NCBI RefSeq assembly: GCF_024622195.1
Contig: NZ_JANKBI010000003.1
Location: 62,001-126,000 of the forward strand
Length of the DNA: 64,000 nucleotides
Reading direction: 5' to 3'
Source of the DNA: Murimonas intestini
Lineage (GTDB): Bacteria > Bacillota > Clostridia > Lachnospirales > Lachnospiraceae
Shown here: positions 33,872 through 41,691 of the stretch, piece by piece
Layout: each line of letters opens with the position of its first letter
How positions within the stretch are numbered: position 1 is the first letter of the stretch
Position numbers and translations under genes: made by a program
Notes under the pieces: model-generated
Seen by the model: only the letters and a program-made list of their open reading frames with translations
What the model was told of the DNA's origin: nothing
Databases searched by the model: none

Positions 33872-34072
33872 TTAAAAAATAGAATTTTCTTTCTTTTTCT
33901 TCAGCTGTTTTTTTGCGTATTTTTTTACCTTACATTCGCAGTGTCCACAGCCCTTTCCGGCTTTTGTGGCCTTTTTTATATCTTTGAAGCTGCCGGCGCC
34001 TTCAGCTATTGCATCCTTTATATCTTTTTTTGTCACCTTCAGACAGGGACAGAGGTATTTATCTTTGCTCAT
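33872..34072 (-). CDS. Bfd-like (2Fe-2S) ferredoxin
   Basis: A 66-residue protein with the BFD (bacterioferritin-associated ferredoxin) [2Fe-2S] pattern: CPC near the N-terminus, VTKKDIKDAIAEGAGSFKDIKKAT in the middle and GCGHCECK in the second half, followed by a lysine-rich tail. In proteobacteria Bfd reduces stored iron so that it leaves bacterioferritin. Here the gene starts seven bases after a ferritin gene, so the same job, iron release from ferritin, is likely. The start at 34072 follows GAGGTGGAT; the longer upstream reading overlaps the ferritin gene and is rejected. Confidence 0.85.
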   Translation of the reverse strand: MSKDKYLCPCLKVTKKDIKDAIAEGAGSFKDIKKATKAGKGCGHCECKVKKYAKKQLKKKKENSIF

Positions 34073-34079
34073 ATCCACC

Positions 34080-34592
34080 TCACAGTACAAGAGAAGGGGC
34101 AGTATATACCCGTGCGGCCAGCTCTGAGTCCAGCATATAGAGTCCCTTGGAATCATGGCCGAACAGTTCGAATTTCCTTATCAGGTCCTCAGAATTTTTC
34201 TCTTCCTCGCCCTGCTCCTTTACAAACCAGTCCAGGAACTGCATGGTCCTGAAATCCTTCACTGTATAGGCAGCGTCATAAATATTATGGATAAGCCCTG
34301 TCACATATCTTTCGTGCTCCAGTCCGGCCGCCAGGGGCTGGTCAAATGCAGAAAACTCCTTGTCTGGCTTAGGGATAGGGGCCAGCGTTACCTTCATGCT
34401 GTTGTTCTGAAGATACTGGGTGAAGAGTATTGCGTGGTCACGCTCTTCCTGGGCCTGTACATTGAACCAGTTGGCAAATCCGTCAAGCCCCTCGTTCTTA
34501 TAATAAATTGAAAAATCCAGATAGAGATAGGCAGAATAAAATTCTTTATTTATCTGTTCGTTAAGCAAATCAGCTACTTTTTTGTCTAGCAT
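34080..34592 (-). CDS. ftnA: Ferritin, non-haem (FtnA-like)
   Basis: A 170-residue ferritin that oxidises and stores iron in a 24-subunit shell. Ferroxidase residues are visible in EQINKEFYSAYLYLD (Glu), NVQAQEERDHAILF (Glu and His) and LDWFVKEQGEEEKN (Glu). Length and helix pattern are those of bacterial FtnA. The start at 34592 has GGAGGTCTC upstream. It heads a two-gene operon with the Bfd-like ferredoxin. The promoter is predicted at 34769-34797 with a leader of about 165 bases containing hairpins and a dispersed repeat. Confidence 0.95.
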   Translation of the reverse strand: MLDKKVADLLNEQINKEFYSAYLYLDFSIYYKNEGLDGFANWFNVQAQEERDHAILFTQYLQNNSMKVTLAPIPKPDKEFSAFDQPLAAGLEHERYVTGLIHNIYDAAYTVKDFRTMQFLDWFVKEQGEEEKNSEDLIRKFELFGHDSKGLYMLDSELAARVYTAPSLVL

Positions 34593-34630
34593 TTTATGAG
34601 ACCTCCTTTATTTGTGCAAGCAGCGGGCCA

Positions 34631-34741
34631 AAGTCAAACCTGCTTTGCCTTGGCGGCTTCCCCGAGGGTCAAATACCCTGCAGCCTGCAAGTTTAATCCC
34701 CCGGATTGCTGCGGGGTTTTAACTATCGCTGCATATGCAGC
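34631..34741 (-). repeat. Ferritin leader with dispersed repeat copy 2 and palindrome
   Basis: 34631-34672 is the second copy of the dispersed repeat found at 25326. Beyond it are a GC-rich hairpin (about 34695-34718) and a perfect 14-bp palindrome GCTGCATATGCAGC (34728-34741). All of it lies between the predicted ferritin promoter and its start codon, so it would be transcribed as a leader. This gene-free stretch (34593-34920) also holds the divergent promoters listed next. Confidence 0.6.
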
Positions 34742-34768
34742 TATGTAATCTGACAGACATATTATAAC

Positions 34769-34797
34769 ATTATACATGGCATGGGGCAAGCCTGCAA
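34769..34797 (-). promoter_or_regulatory. Promoter of the ferritin operon
   Basis: Minus strand: TTGCAG (34797-34792), a 17-bp spacer and TATAAT (34774-34769). No Fur or PerR box was recognised with confidence. Confidence 0.6.
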
Positions 34798-34812
34798 AAA
34801 TAAAAGATATTG

Positions 34813-34840
34813 TTGACAATATATGTTTTCCTTATATAAA
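34813..34840 (+). promoter_or_regulatory. Promoter of the gene at 34921
   Basis: TTGACA (34813-34818), a 16-bp spacer and TATAAA (34835-34840), divergent from the ferritin promoter. Confidence 0.6.
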
Positions 34841-34920
34841 ATGGAGAAGGTATTAAAGAAAACAGCCGCAGCTGTAATGGAAAACAGCACAGCGGCAGAA
34901 GTGGAACAGGGAGAAATTTT

Positions 34921-35373
34921 GTGAAAAAAAGTTCGTTTTGGACAATGATAGTTCTTATATTTGTATGCGGACTGTTTTTTTTATGTCTGAAAACAGATGA
35001 TACAATGCCGGATAAAAAGGAGGCTGTTGTTTCTCATAGTTTTTCTGAAGCAGCATCTGAAGAGAGTATGTTAATGGCCTGGGGAAGCTGGGCAGAGCAG
35101 AATATGATCTGGGAGAGAGGCCTGCCGGGAAATGGAACCCATACGAATTTCAGGCTGTCTGCGGTACAGCAGAAGAGTGGATACAGTGCGTCTGTTCTTA
35201 TATGGATGTGCCTTGCCTGCCTTCTGCTGTGCCTGCCGGGAAGACTGAAGCCGTCCTGGATGATGAGCCTGAACAGCAGCTTTCATATCCGGGATGTCCG
35301 GCTGCACAGGATAGATATTGTGTGGCAGTCGGATGGGAAAAAGGGGGTATCTGCCGTCTTGCAGAATTATTAA
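34921..35373 (+). CDS. Hypothetical membrane protein, 150 aa
   Basis: No family recognised. The N-terminus is a signal anchor (KKSSFWTMIVLIFVCGLFFLCL). A polar region follows (about 25-85), then a second hydrophobic segment (SVLIWMCLACLLLCLPG) and a basic C-terminal part. The start is a GTG at 34921 after CAGGGAGA. It ends 44 bases before the Na/Pi cotransporter gene and shares its promoter, so an accessory role is possible but unproven. Confidence 0.6.
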   Translation: MKKSSFWTMIVLIFVCGLFFLCLKTDDTMPDKKEAVVSHSFSEAASEESMLMAWGSWAEQNMIWERGLPGNGTHTNFRLSAVQQKSGYSASVLIWMCLACLLLCLPGRLKPSWMMSLNSSFHIRDVRLHRIDIVWQSDGKKGVSAVLQNY

Positions 35374-35417
35374 TTCACAGCATAGGCTGTGACTAAAATC
35401 AGGAGGCAGATACAAAA

Positions 35418-37046
35418 ATGAAAATTACAGATATTCTAATGCTGCTCGGCGGTCTGGCATTATTCCTTTATGGAATGCAGATGATGAGCAATGGCCTTGA
35501 GACAGCGGCCGGAAATAAAATGAAGGCGGTCCTGGAGTCGCTTACGTCCAACAGGTTCAAAGGTGTGCTGGCAGGAGCCGTGATCACAGCAGTGATCCAG
35601 TCATCCTCAGCAACAACGGTAATGACAGTAGGTTTTGTTAATTCCGGCCTCATGACACTAAAACAGGCTGTTTGGGTGATCATGGGAGCGAATATAGGGA
35701 CTACGATCACGGGACAGCTTATTGCTCTGGATATGGGGGCGATAGCGCCGCTGATCGCCTTTGCCGGTGTAGCCTGCATCATGTTTGTGAAAAATGAGAA
35801 GATCCGCCACATAAGTGAGATATTTGCCGGGCTGGGCATTCTTTTTATAGGAATGGGGATGATGGGGGATTCCATGGTTCCGCTGCGGGAGTCTGAGGTT
35901 TTCCTGGGCTTTATGACAAACTTTAAAAATCCTCTCATAGGCATACTTGTGGGTGCAGCATTTACTGCAGTGATCCAGTCCTCCTCAGCGTCGGTAGGAA
36001 TCCTTCAGGCATTGGCCGGCACTGGCATGATCCCCCTGTCTGGAGCCGTGTATATACTTTTCGGACAGAATATCGGCACATGTATCACAGCAGTTTTGGC
36101 CAGCTTTGGAACAAAAGTAAATGCAAAACGCACTACGATCATCCATCTGATGTTCAATATCATTGGTACCGCTGTGTTTACCCTCATATGTATGGCGACC
36201 CCATTCGTTTCCTGGATGGAAATGCTGGCTCCGGGCAATCCCATAGCGCAGATCGCAAATACGCATACTGTTTTTAATATTGTCACCACGCTGCTTCTGC
36301 TGCCATTTGGAAACCTGATGGCTGCAATAGCCACAAAAATGCTGCCGGGCCGCAGGGAAGAGGAGAGTGCGGTAAAGAGGCTGGAGTATATCAAGCCCCT
36401 GGATCATGTATATCCTGTGGGCCACTCTGTACTCGTACTGTCACAGATTGAACAGGAAGTAACGAGGATGCTCTCCCTTACCAGAGAGAATGTGAAGAGA
36501 AGCTTCGAAGCCGTGGCAGAGAGAGATGTCAGGATACTGAAAGAAGTAGAAGAGCAGGAAGAATACATAGATTATTTAAACGGTGAAATATCAAGACATA
36601 TTGTGAAGCTGATGGCTACAGAGATGAAGACAGAAGATTCTCAGAATATCAACGGCTATTATATGATCATCAGCAACATCGAGAGAATAGGCGATCATGC
36701 AATGAATATCGGGGAGTATGCCAAAGACCTGGATAAATGGAATACCTCCTTTTCCGAAGCAGCCCTGGAAGAAATAAAGGATATGAAAAAAACATGCCTG
36801 AAAGCCCTGGATGATATAGACTTCCAGGATCCCTCCAGATCCAGGGAGATTCTGGAGCTGTCAGCAAAATCAGAACAGCGCATAGATGATATGAAAGAAG
36901 AGTACCTAAAACGCCAGATGAAGAGAATGCAAAAAAGCACATGCGAGGCCCAGGCAGGCATCCTGTACTCAGAATTGCTCACAGACTTCGAGCGGATAGG
37001 GGATCATGTGCTGAATATTGCGGAGGTGTATCAGAAGATGGCTTGA
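35418..37046 (+). CDS. Na+/phosphate cotransporter family protein with PhoU-like domain
   Basis: A 542-residue NptA-type transporter. Two Na_Pi_cotrans repeats carry the diagnostic QSSS motifs (AVIQSSSATTVMTVGF and AVIQSSSASVGILQAL). The C-terminal 200 residues form a PhoU-like helical domain (SQIEQEVTRMLSLTRENVKRSF, and IERIGDHAMNIGEYAKDL, repeated as FERIGDHVLNIAEVY). The length is typical of the two-domain form. AGGAGGC precedes the ATG. Probably a sodium-driven phosphate importer or regulator of phosphate flux. Downstream lie about 750 bases without a gene, filled by inverted repeats. Confidence 0.93.
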   Translation: MKITDILMLLGGLALFLYGMQMMSNGLETAAGNKMKAVLESLTSNRFKGVLAGAVITAVIQSSSATTVMTVGFVNSGLMTLKQAVWVIMGANIGTTITGQLIALDMGAIAPLIAFAGVACIMFVKNEKIRHISEIFAGLGILFIGMGMMGDSMVPLRESEVFLGFMTNFKNPLIGILVGAAFTAVIQSSSASVGILQALAGTGMIPLSGAVYILFGQNIGTCITAVLASFGTKVNAKRTTIIHLMFNIIGTAVFTLICMATPFVSWMEMLAPGNPIAQIANTHTVFNIVTTLLLLPFGNLMAAIATKMLPGRREEESAVKRLEYIKPLDHVYPVGHSVLVLSQIEQEVTRMLSLTRENVKRSFEAVAERDVRILKEVEEQEEYIDYLNGEISRHIVKLMATEMKTEDSQNINGYYMIISNIERIGDHAMNIGEYAKDLDKWNTSFSEAALEEIKDMKKTCLKALDDIDFQDPSRSREILELSAKSEQRIDDMKEEYLKRQMKRMQKSTCEAQAGILYSELLTDFERIGDHVLNIAEVYQKMA

Positions 37047-37063
37047 TGGCTGGTTAGCTGATT

Positions 37064-37685
37064 AACAGGACGCTTTGCGCGGGAGGCAGTGAGCCGTCAG
37101 GAAGGTTTACTGGCACAAAGCTGGCTCCCGTAATGAGGCTGGGGGATGGGTGAGGCCACTACTTGATTGGATTTCCAGAACATAGTGGAAGCAATTAATT
37201 ACTTTGACAGCTGGTAAGCTACAAATTGGTCCTACGTTAGCTGGATTAAACTGTTTTAGAGATCTTGAGAATATCAGGTTTTAAAGCTGGAGACTTCATG
37301 GAAAAGATTTTAATTATATTCTTTCATATGCATAGTAGTTTTCCAACAAAACCCCCCGTCTGTTTATAACAGCCAGCTTTGTGACGGTAAACTTGAGGCT
37401 GTCAGACAGGGCAGGGAAGGGATTCAGGGTGGCGGACTATAGTGAGGACATGAAACTCTTAGGCTGCGGGGAACGCGGTCAGCAAAAACGAGCGCTTGCG
37501 CTCGAGGCCGGAGCTGTCTGAGGGGCGTTTGTATCGACAAACGCACCGAGTTTCCGGCCGCTTTTTGCGGTTCTAGCGTTTCACGCAGCCTTAGAGTTTC
37601 AGGACGCAGCGGTTCGGACAGAACCCTGAATCCCTTCCCTGCCCTGCCTGACAGCTCACTATCCATCAACACAAAGCGTTCTGTT
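37064..37685. repeat. Nested inverted-repeat region (about 620 bp)
   Basis: The gene-free stretch 37047-37803 is highly structured. The outer ends AACAGGACGCTTTG (37064-37077) and CAAAGCGTTCTGTT (37672-37685) are inverted, 13 of 14, and similarity continues inward for about 30 bases. Inside, 37398-37430 pairs with 37623-37655 (32 of 33), 37451-37468 with 37584-37601 (17 of 18), 37506-37512 with 37553-37559, and small hairpins sit at 37489-37504 and 37525-37544. A further inverted pair shares GCCAGCTTTGTG (37371-37382) with its complement near 37113-37125. No flanking duplication was found. It may be a non-autonomous element or a structured RNA. Confidence 0.85.
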
Positions 37686-37729
37686 ATTTGATTAAACAGT
37701 AATTTAATAAAATGATTATTTTCCCCCTA

Positions 37730-37779
37730 TTGACATCCTTTTGAAATTTTGGTATGGTTACCCTATTGCCTGTAGGCAA
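37730..37779 (+). promoter_or_regulatory. Promoter and 14-bp palindromic operator before the YhfC-like gene
   Basis: TTGACA (37730-37735), a 17-bp spacer and TATGGT (37753-37758). TTGCCTGTAGGCAA, a perfect palindrome at 37766-37779, covers the expected start of transcription. It looks like the site of a TetR/MarR-type or metal-responsive repressor; no regulator gene lies beside it. Confidence 0.65.
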
Positions 37780-37803
37780 ATGTATATCAGGAAGGGGAAT
37801 TCT

Positions 37804-38724
37804 ATGTCTTTTTTACCATTTGCGGCAGCTTCAGCGAATCCCGAAGCGGTGCCGTCAATCGCACTTGTGTTTATGGGGATCAGTCTGGCACTTATTATTG
37901 CTGTCCCAATAGCGCTTTTCTTCTATATTAAAAAACGTTTTATGCTTAATCCGCGTGCACTGCTGAACGGTGTTCTTGTATTTCTGGCAGCGGGGATGCT
38001 TCTGCCGCAGCTGGCCAGTATTGGTCTGGCAGCCATTCCGGGACTTGGAGATACCTTAAGGTCCAACAATGTACTTGCGGGGATCGTGATGTCACTTGTG
38101 CTTGCAGCGTTTCAGATGGCAGGCCTTTTTATAGGCGCGAAGGTTCTTATGAAGAATGCGGGCTTCGGAAGTTACGTGTTCTTTGGACTTGGGTTTACAG
38201 CGATTGAGGCCTTTATGCAGACAGCCACAAACCTGTTCAGCTACCTGTCACTTGCCATGTCTGTGAATCAGGTAGGCGCGACACAGCTGATCCAGGACCT
38301 GAAGGAGTCTAATCCTGAGCAGGCCGAGGAGGGGGCAAAGGCGCTATATGACTTTATAGGTGCGCCTGCTGTCAACTATCTGAGCTATGGTCTGGACAGT
38401 ACGATGAAAGTTATATTTATAATCTGTGTTGCAGTGCTGCTCTTTGCCGCGCTCAGCAAGATCGGACCGAAGTATATGGCTGCGCTGGCTCTTGGTTTTG
38501 TATTCCTGTATAATGTGCCGAATCTGCTGTTCCAGGCAGGGCTGTACAGCAGTATCTGGGTTGCCGAAGCGCTTTATCTGGTGGTTACGGCAGTGACGGT
38601 CTTCTATACATATAAGTTTGTGAAGGAGAATATGCCTCAGGAACTTGAGAATCTGACAAGGAAGATAAACAAGTATGCGCCTCCCCAGAAAAAGTTCCCG
38701 AAATTCAATATTCCAAAAGATTAA
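37804..38724 (+). CDS. Polytopic membrane protein, YhfC-like
   Basis: A 306-residue protein with about eight hydrophobic helices. It resembles the YhfC family (putative glutamic-type intramembrane proteases related to CPBP proteins): the middle helix GSYVFFGLGFTAIEAFMQTATN carries a single buried Glu where YhfC has GLGHGGIEA. The flanking His is not conserved here, so protease activity is doubtful. A Lys/Pro-rich tail closes the protein. The ATG at 37804 follows AGGAAGGGG. A single gene with its own promoter, palindromic operator and terminator. Confidence 0.55.
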   Translation: MSFLPFAAASANPEAVPSIALVFMGISLALIIAVPIALFFYIKKRFMLNPRALLNGVLVFLAAGMLLPQLASIGLAAIPGLGDTLRSNNVLAGIVMSLVLAAFQMAGLFIGAKVLMKNAGFGSYVFFGLGFTAIEAFMQTATNLFSYLSLAMSVNQVGATQLIQDLKESNPEQAEEGAKALYDFIGAPAVNYLSYGLDSTMKVIFIICVAVLLFAALSKIGPKYMAALALGFVFLYNVPNLLFQAGLYSSIWVAEALYLVVTAVTVFYTYKFVKENMPQELENLTRKINKYAPPQKKFPKFNIPKD

Positions 38725-38733
38725 TAGCAGATG

Positions 38734-38788
38734 AAAGATGCCTGTTTTCCTTAAGGGGCCATGGCCCCTGGAAGCAGACATCTTTTTT
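38734..38788 (+). terminator. Rho-independent terminator
   Basis: AAAGATGCCTG (from 38734) pairs with CAGACATCTTT (to about 38785), enclosing an inner GGGGCCATGGCCCC palindrome, followed by TTTTTTATTTT. It ends the YhfC-like gene. Confidence 0.85.
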
Positions 38789-38810
38789 ATTTTACAATTT
38801 TCTGAAATCC

Positions 38811-39611
38811 TTATTGCAGCCTTTTCTGATACAGCTTTTCAATGAGGTTGATCATTGCATAAAGCCCCATGGCTATGATACACAGGATGACAATGCTCAT
38901 GAGCACCCAGTCCAGCTTAAAGACCTGTGTGCCGTAAATGATAAGATATCCCAGGCCGCATCTGGCCCCGATAAATTCTCCTATAACAACACCTACAAGG
39001 CAAAGGCCTATATTGACCTTCATGATGCTGATGATGATTGGGATGGTGCTGGGAAGCACTACCTTGAAGAGTACGTCTTTTTTAGTTCCCCTCAGTGTAT
39101 AGATTAATTTTATTTTGTCCGGGTCTACTTCCTGAAAACCTGTGTAGAGATTTAGGACAGTTCCGAAAATTGCTACTGACATACCTGCCACAATTATGGT
39201 ATTCATATTGGCGCCCAGCCATACAATAAGAAGGGGAGCCAGTGCGGATTTTGGCAGGCTGTTCAGTATGACGAGATAAGGCTCCAGTATCTGTGACAGC
39301 TTAGGGCACAGCCACAGCAGCACAGAGATGAGGATACCGAATATGACCACGAGCAGGAAGCTTAACAGGGTTTCGGCAAGCGTCATTCCCACGTGTAAAA
39401 AAATAGACCCATCTTTTACCATAGAGATAAAGGTGGATGCGATTCTGGCAGGGCTGCTGAAAATAAAGCTGTCGATCAGGCCGAAGCGGGCAGAAAGCTC
39501 CCATATAAGGATAAAAGCCACAAAAAGCAGGATTCTGGCATTTGTGACAAATTGTCTGTGGCGCTTCAGGCCCTTTAAATATTCCTGCTGGGAAAGAGAA
39601 GGGCTAGTCAT
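38811..39611 (-). CDS. ABC transporter permease (SsuC/TauC/ThiX-like)
   Basis: A 266-residue BPD-type permease with about six helices and the cytoplasmic coupling loop LRGTKKDVLFKVVLPSTIPIIISI. It belongs to the nitrate/sulfonate/taurine/pyrimidine-precursor importer class. It overlaps the ATPase gene by eight bases. A substrate-binding protein gene is missing from both sides, so the substrate cannot be named and the receptor must be elsewhere. Confidence 0.88.
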   Translation of the reverse strand: MTSPSLSQQEYLKGLKRHRQFVTNARILLFVAFILIWELSARFGLIDSFIFSSPARIASTFISMVKDGSIFLHVGMTLAETLLSFLLVVIFGILISVLLWLCPKLSQILEPYLVILNSLPKSALAPLLIVWLGANMNTIIVAGMSVAIFGTVLNLYTGFQEVDPDKIKLIYTLRGTKKDVLFKVVLPSTIPIIISIMKVNIGLCLVGVVIGEFIGARCGLGYLIIYGTQVFKLDWVLMSIVILCIIAMGLYAMINLIEKLYQKRLQ

Positions 39612-40371
39612 CGTTGTTCAGCTCCTTCCATATAAGATTAAAATAATCCTTAAATTCAGGAGCATTCCTGGATTTCATAGGTGTTCTCTCTTCCATATCT
39701 ATCTGGATCGGCACGATCTTCCTGATCCTGCCGGGGCGTTTTGTCAGTACAATAACCCTGTCAGCGACACTGATTGCTTCTGACAGATCATGCGTAACCA
39801 GGATGGCAGTCTTATGCTCCTTCTTTATGATAGATGCGATATCGTCACAGACGGATAATCTTGTCTGATAATCCAGAGCTGAAAAAGGTTCATCCAGCAG
39901 CAAAAGCCCAGGGTTTAATGCAAGTGTCCTGATCAGTGCCGCCCTCTGGCGCATACCGCCGGAGAGCTGGGAAGGTTTTGCGTTTTTAAATTTGGACAAG
40001 CCATAGGATTTCAGCAGCTCATCAATGTGCTTTCTGTTTTCGGGTGTATCTTTTTTCTGTATTTCCAGGCCCAGCTTCAGGTTACTGTAAATGGTGCGCC
40101 ATTCAAATAAATGATCTTTCTGAAGCATATAGCCGATATCTGTTTTGGAGTCTTTGATATCTCGTCCGTGCAGGAGGATAGTTCCTGATTCTGGAGTAAG
40201 CAGGCCGGAAATCAAAGAAAGCAGCGTGGATTTGCCACAGCCGCTGGGTCCGACGATTGCTATAAATTCGCCATCTTCAACTTGGAAGGATATATTAGAT
40301 AAGGCGTAAGTCTCGCCGTTGATACTGTGATAGACATAAGTGACATCTTCTAGTTCTAATAATGATTGCAT
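39604..40371 (-). CDS. ABC transporter ATP-binding protein (SsuB/TauB-like)
   Basis: A 255-residue importer ATPase: Walker A GPSGCGKST, Q loop in YMLQKDHLFEWRT, signature LSGGMRQR, Walker B LLLDEPFSALD, switch His in LVTHDLSEAI, then the family's RPGRIRKIVPI. AAAGGAGG precedes the ATG at 40371. It pairs with the following permease. Its upstream region (40372-40489) is divergent from a LytTR gene; no known riboswitch was recognised there. Confidence 0.92.
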   Translation of the reverse strand: MQSLLELEDVTYVYHSINGETYALSNISFQVEDGEFIAIVGPSGCGKSTLLSLISGLLTPESGTILLHGRDIKDSKTDIGYMLQKDHLFEWRTIYSNLKLGLEIQKKDTPENRKHIDELLKSYGLSKFKNAKPSQLSGGMRQRAALIRTLALNPGLLLLDEPFSALDYQTRLSVCDDIASIIKKEHKTAILVTHDLSEAISVADRVIVLTKRPGRIRKIVPIQIDMEERTPMKSRNAPEFKDYFNLIWKELNNDD

Positions 40372-40489
40372 GTTTTACCTCCTTTTGTACTTATATCTTA
40401 TTCTATGAAAATGGGAATAAAAGGGTTACTGTGCACGTCGGTGATGTTTAAGCGCCATAGGGCCGGAAAGATTGGTTTTCCCCTCATTC

Positions 40490-40518
40490 TTGCAGAATCG
40501 CGTTATTTCTGATATACT
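40490..40518 (+). promoter_or_regulatory. Promoter of the LytTR gene at 40547
   Basis: TTGCAG (40490-40495), a 17-bp spacer and TATACT (40513-40518), giving a short leader before GGGAGGAG and the ATG. Confidence 0.65.
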
Positions 40519-40546
40519 GGGCATATTATCTTCTGGGAGGAGTATT

Positions 40547-41353
40547 ATGGGAAAGCCATTTATTACAGAAGCAGAAATTGTTCAGATGACGCTGGAAAAT
40601 GTCAGGAGCTTTTATGACCGGAATACTGAATTTACTACTACGCCAATGACAGATGATTTTGTCTGGATTGGCTCCAATGATTTTCAGTGGAGTGAGGGAC
40701 TGGAAGAGTTCCGCAGGGTAACAAAAAAAGAATATGAAGAACCGCCTGTCATGCTGACGGATGAAGAGTTTCATCTGCTCTTTCACGAAAGAAATGTCTG
40801 GATCGTTTATGGACGCTATAAGATAAATGCCACACTGGAGGACGGTTCCTTTATTCATGCACATGTGCGGGGGACTTATGTCTGGCGCAGAATCGGCGGA
40901 GAAATAAAATTGGCTCATGTCCATGGGTCACATGCACAGGACATTCCGCTGAATCAGATCATAACGCCGCCGGATCCCTTAACTATGGATACAAATTATT
41001 TTGAATATATGAAGAATCTGGATACCAGAAAAGCGGATTCCGAGAAGCTGGCCTTCCGTGACATCGAAAAAAATTATCACTATCTGTTCCCTCACGAAGT
41101 TTTTTATTTAAAAGCCGCACTTCAGCGGACAGTAGTTTATACGAATGATGGATGTTTCCAGATTCCCGGAACCCTTGCGGAGAATGAAAAAAAACTGCCT
41201 GAAACGTTTATGCGGATACACAAGAGCTATATCGTCAATACCACGCTTATTCACCATATCTGCCGTTATCAGGTTATTCTAAAAGACGGCCGGGAGCTTC
41301 CGGTCAGCAGAAGTCAATATATGAGGCTGAAAAAATATCTCCAGCCGTCTTAA
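40547..41353 (+). CDS. LytTR-domain regulator with SnoaL-like N-terminal domain (left paralogue)
   Basis: A 268-residue regulator. Residues about 5-140 form a SnoaL/NTF2-like fold (YDRNTEFTTTPMTDDFVWIGS, then NVWIVYGRYKINATLEDG and AHVRGTYVWRR), a cone that could bind a small hydrophobic ligand. Residues about 175-268 are a LytTR DNA-binding domain (YLFPHEVFYLKA, FMRIHKSYIVNT, GRELPVSRSQYMRLKKYL). No receiver domain or membrane part is present, so it should sense something in the cytoplasm. The start at 40547 follows GGGAGGAG. A paralogue of identical length lies at 60419-61225, at the other edge of the peptide region. It probably regulates the cluster. Confidence 0.85.
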   Translation: MGKPFITEAEIVQMTLENVRSFYDRNTEFTTTPMTDDFVWIGSNDFQWSEGLEEFRRVTKKEYEEPPVMLTDEEFHLLFHERNVWIVYGRYKINATLEDGSFIHAHVRGTYVWRRIGGEIKLAHVHGSHAQDIPLNQIITPPDPLTMDTNYFEYMKNLDTRKADSEKLAFRDIEKNYHYLFPHEVFYLKAALQRTVVYTNDGCFQIPGTLAENEKKLPETFMRIHKSYIVNTTLIHHICRYQVILKDGRELPVSRSQYMRLKKYLQPS

Positions 41354-41358
41354 TACAA

Positions 41359-41452
41359 TATAAAATATTTTATACGGAAGCATTTATTGTTTTCAAAGAG
41401 AATAAAATACTTATTCATATCAGCGCTGCCGGTATTTACGCATGAATACCGG
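41359..41452. other. Palindrome and hairpin in the gap before the STAS gene
   Basis: In the 338-base gap (41354-41691) a perfect 16-bp palindrome TATAAAATATTTTATA lies at 41359-41374 and a stem CCGGTATT/AATACCGG at 41429-41452. They follow the LytTR stop and may be its terminator region or a regulator site; neither has a clear T tract. Confidence 0.4.
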
Positions 41453-41575
41453 GGTATCATTATTGTCCCCTCTGCCATGATCTGCCCGGGATACTGCCTG
41501 GACAGATTATCAAAGATTTTTATATCCAGCTAAAAATTCTTGAATACGCACAATAATTGTTAAATACGAAATAAC

Positions 41576-41636
41576 TTGACTAAACAAAGACGAAAATGAT
41601 ATAATTTTCCAAGAAAAATGACATCACAATTGTGAT
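41576..41636 (+). promoter_or_regulatory. Promoter and palindromic operator of the partner-switch operon
   Basis: TTGACT (41576-41581), an 18-bp spacer and TATAAT (41600-41605). About 18 bases further on lies ATCACAATTGTGAT (41623-41636), a perfect 14-bp palindrome placed to block or modulate transcription. The operon begins with the GTG at 41692. Confidence 0.7.
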
Positions 41637-41691
41637 TATGTGAACTCAATATGTGGAATGAAATAAAATATTTTTCTTAGGAGGAAATATC

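Noticed and set aside
34634..34819. 61-codon open frame upstream of ferritin
   Set aside because: Covers the predicted promoter and leader repeat, with no ribosome site or protein features.
37424..37672. 82-codon open frame inside the inverted-repeat region
   Set aside because: It lies in the palindromic arms, is Arg/Pro/Leu-rich and has no ribosome site; it is a by-product of the repeat.
40372..40546. Riboswitch in the leader of the ABC ATPase gene
   Set aside because: Looked for thiamine, preQ1 and similar conserved cores; none could be recognised.
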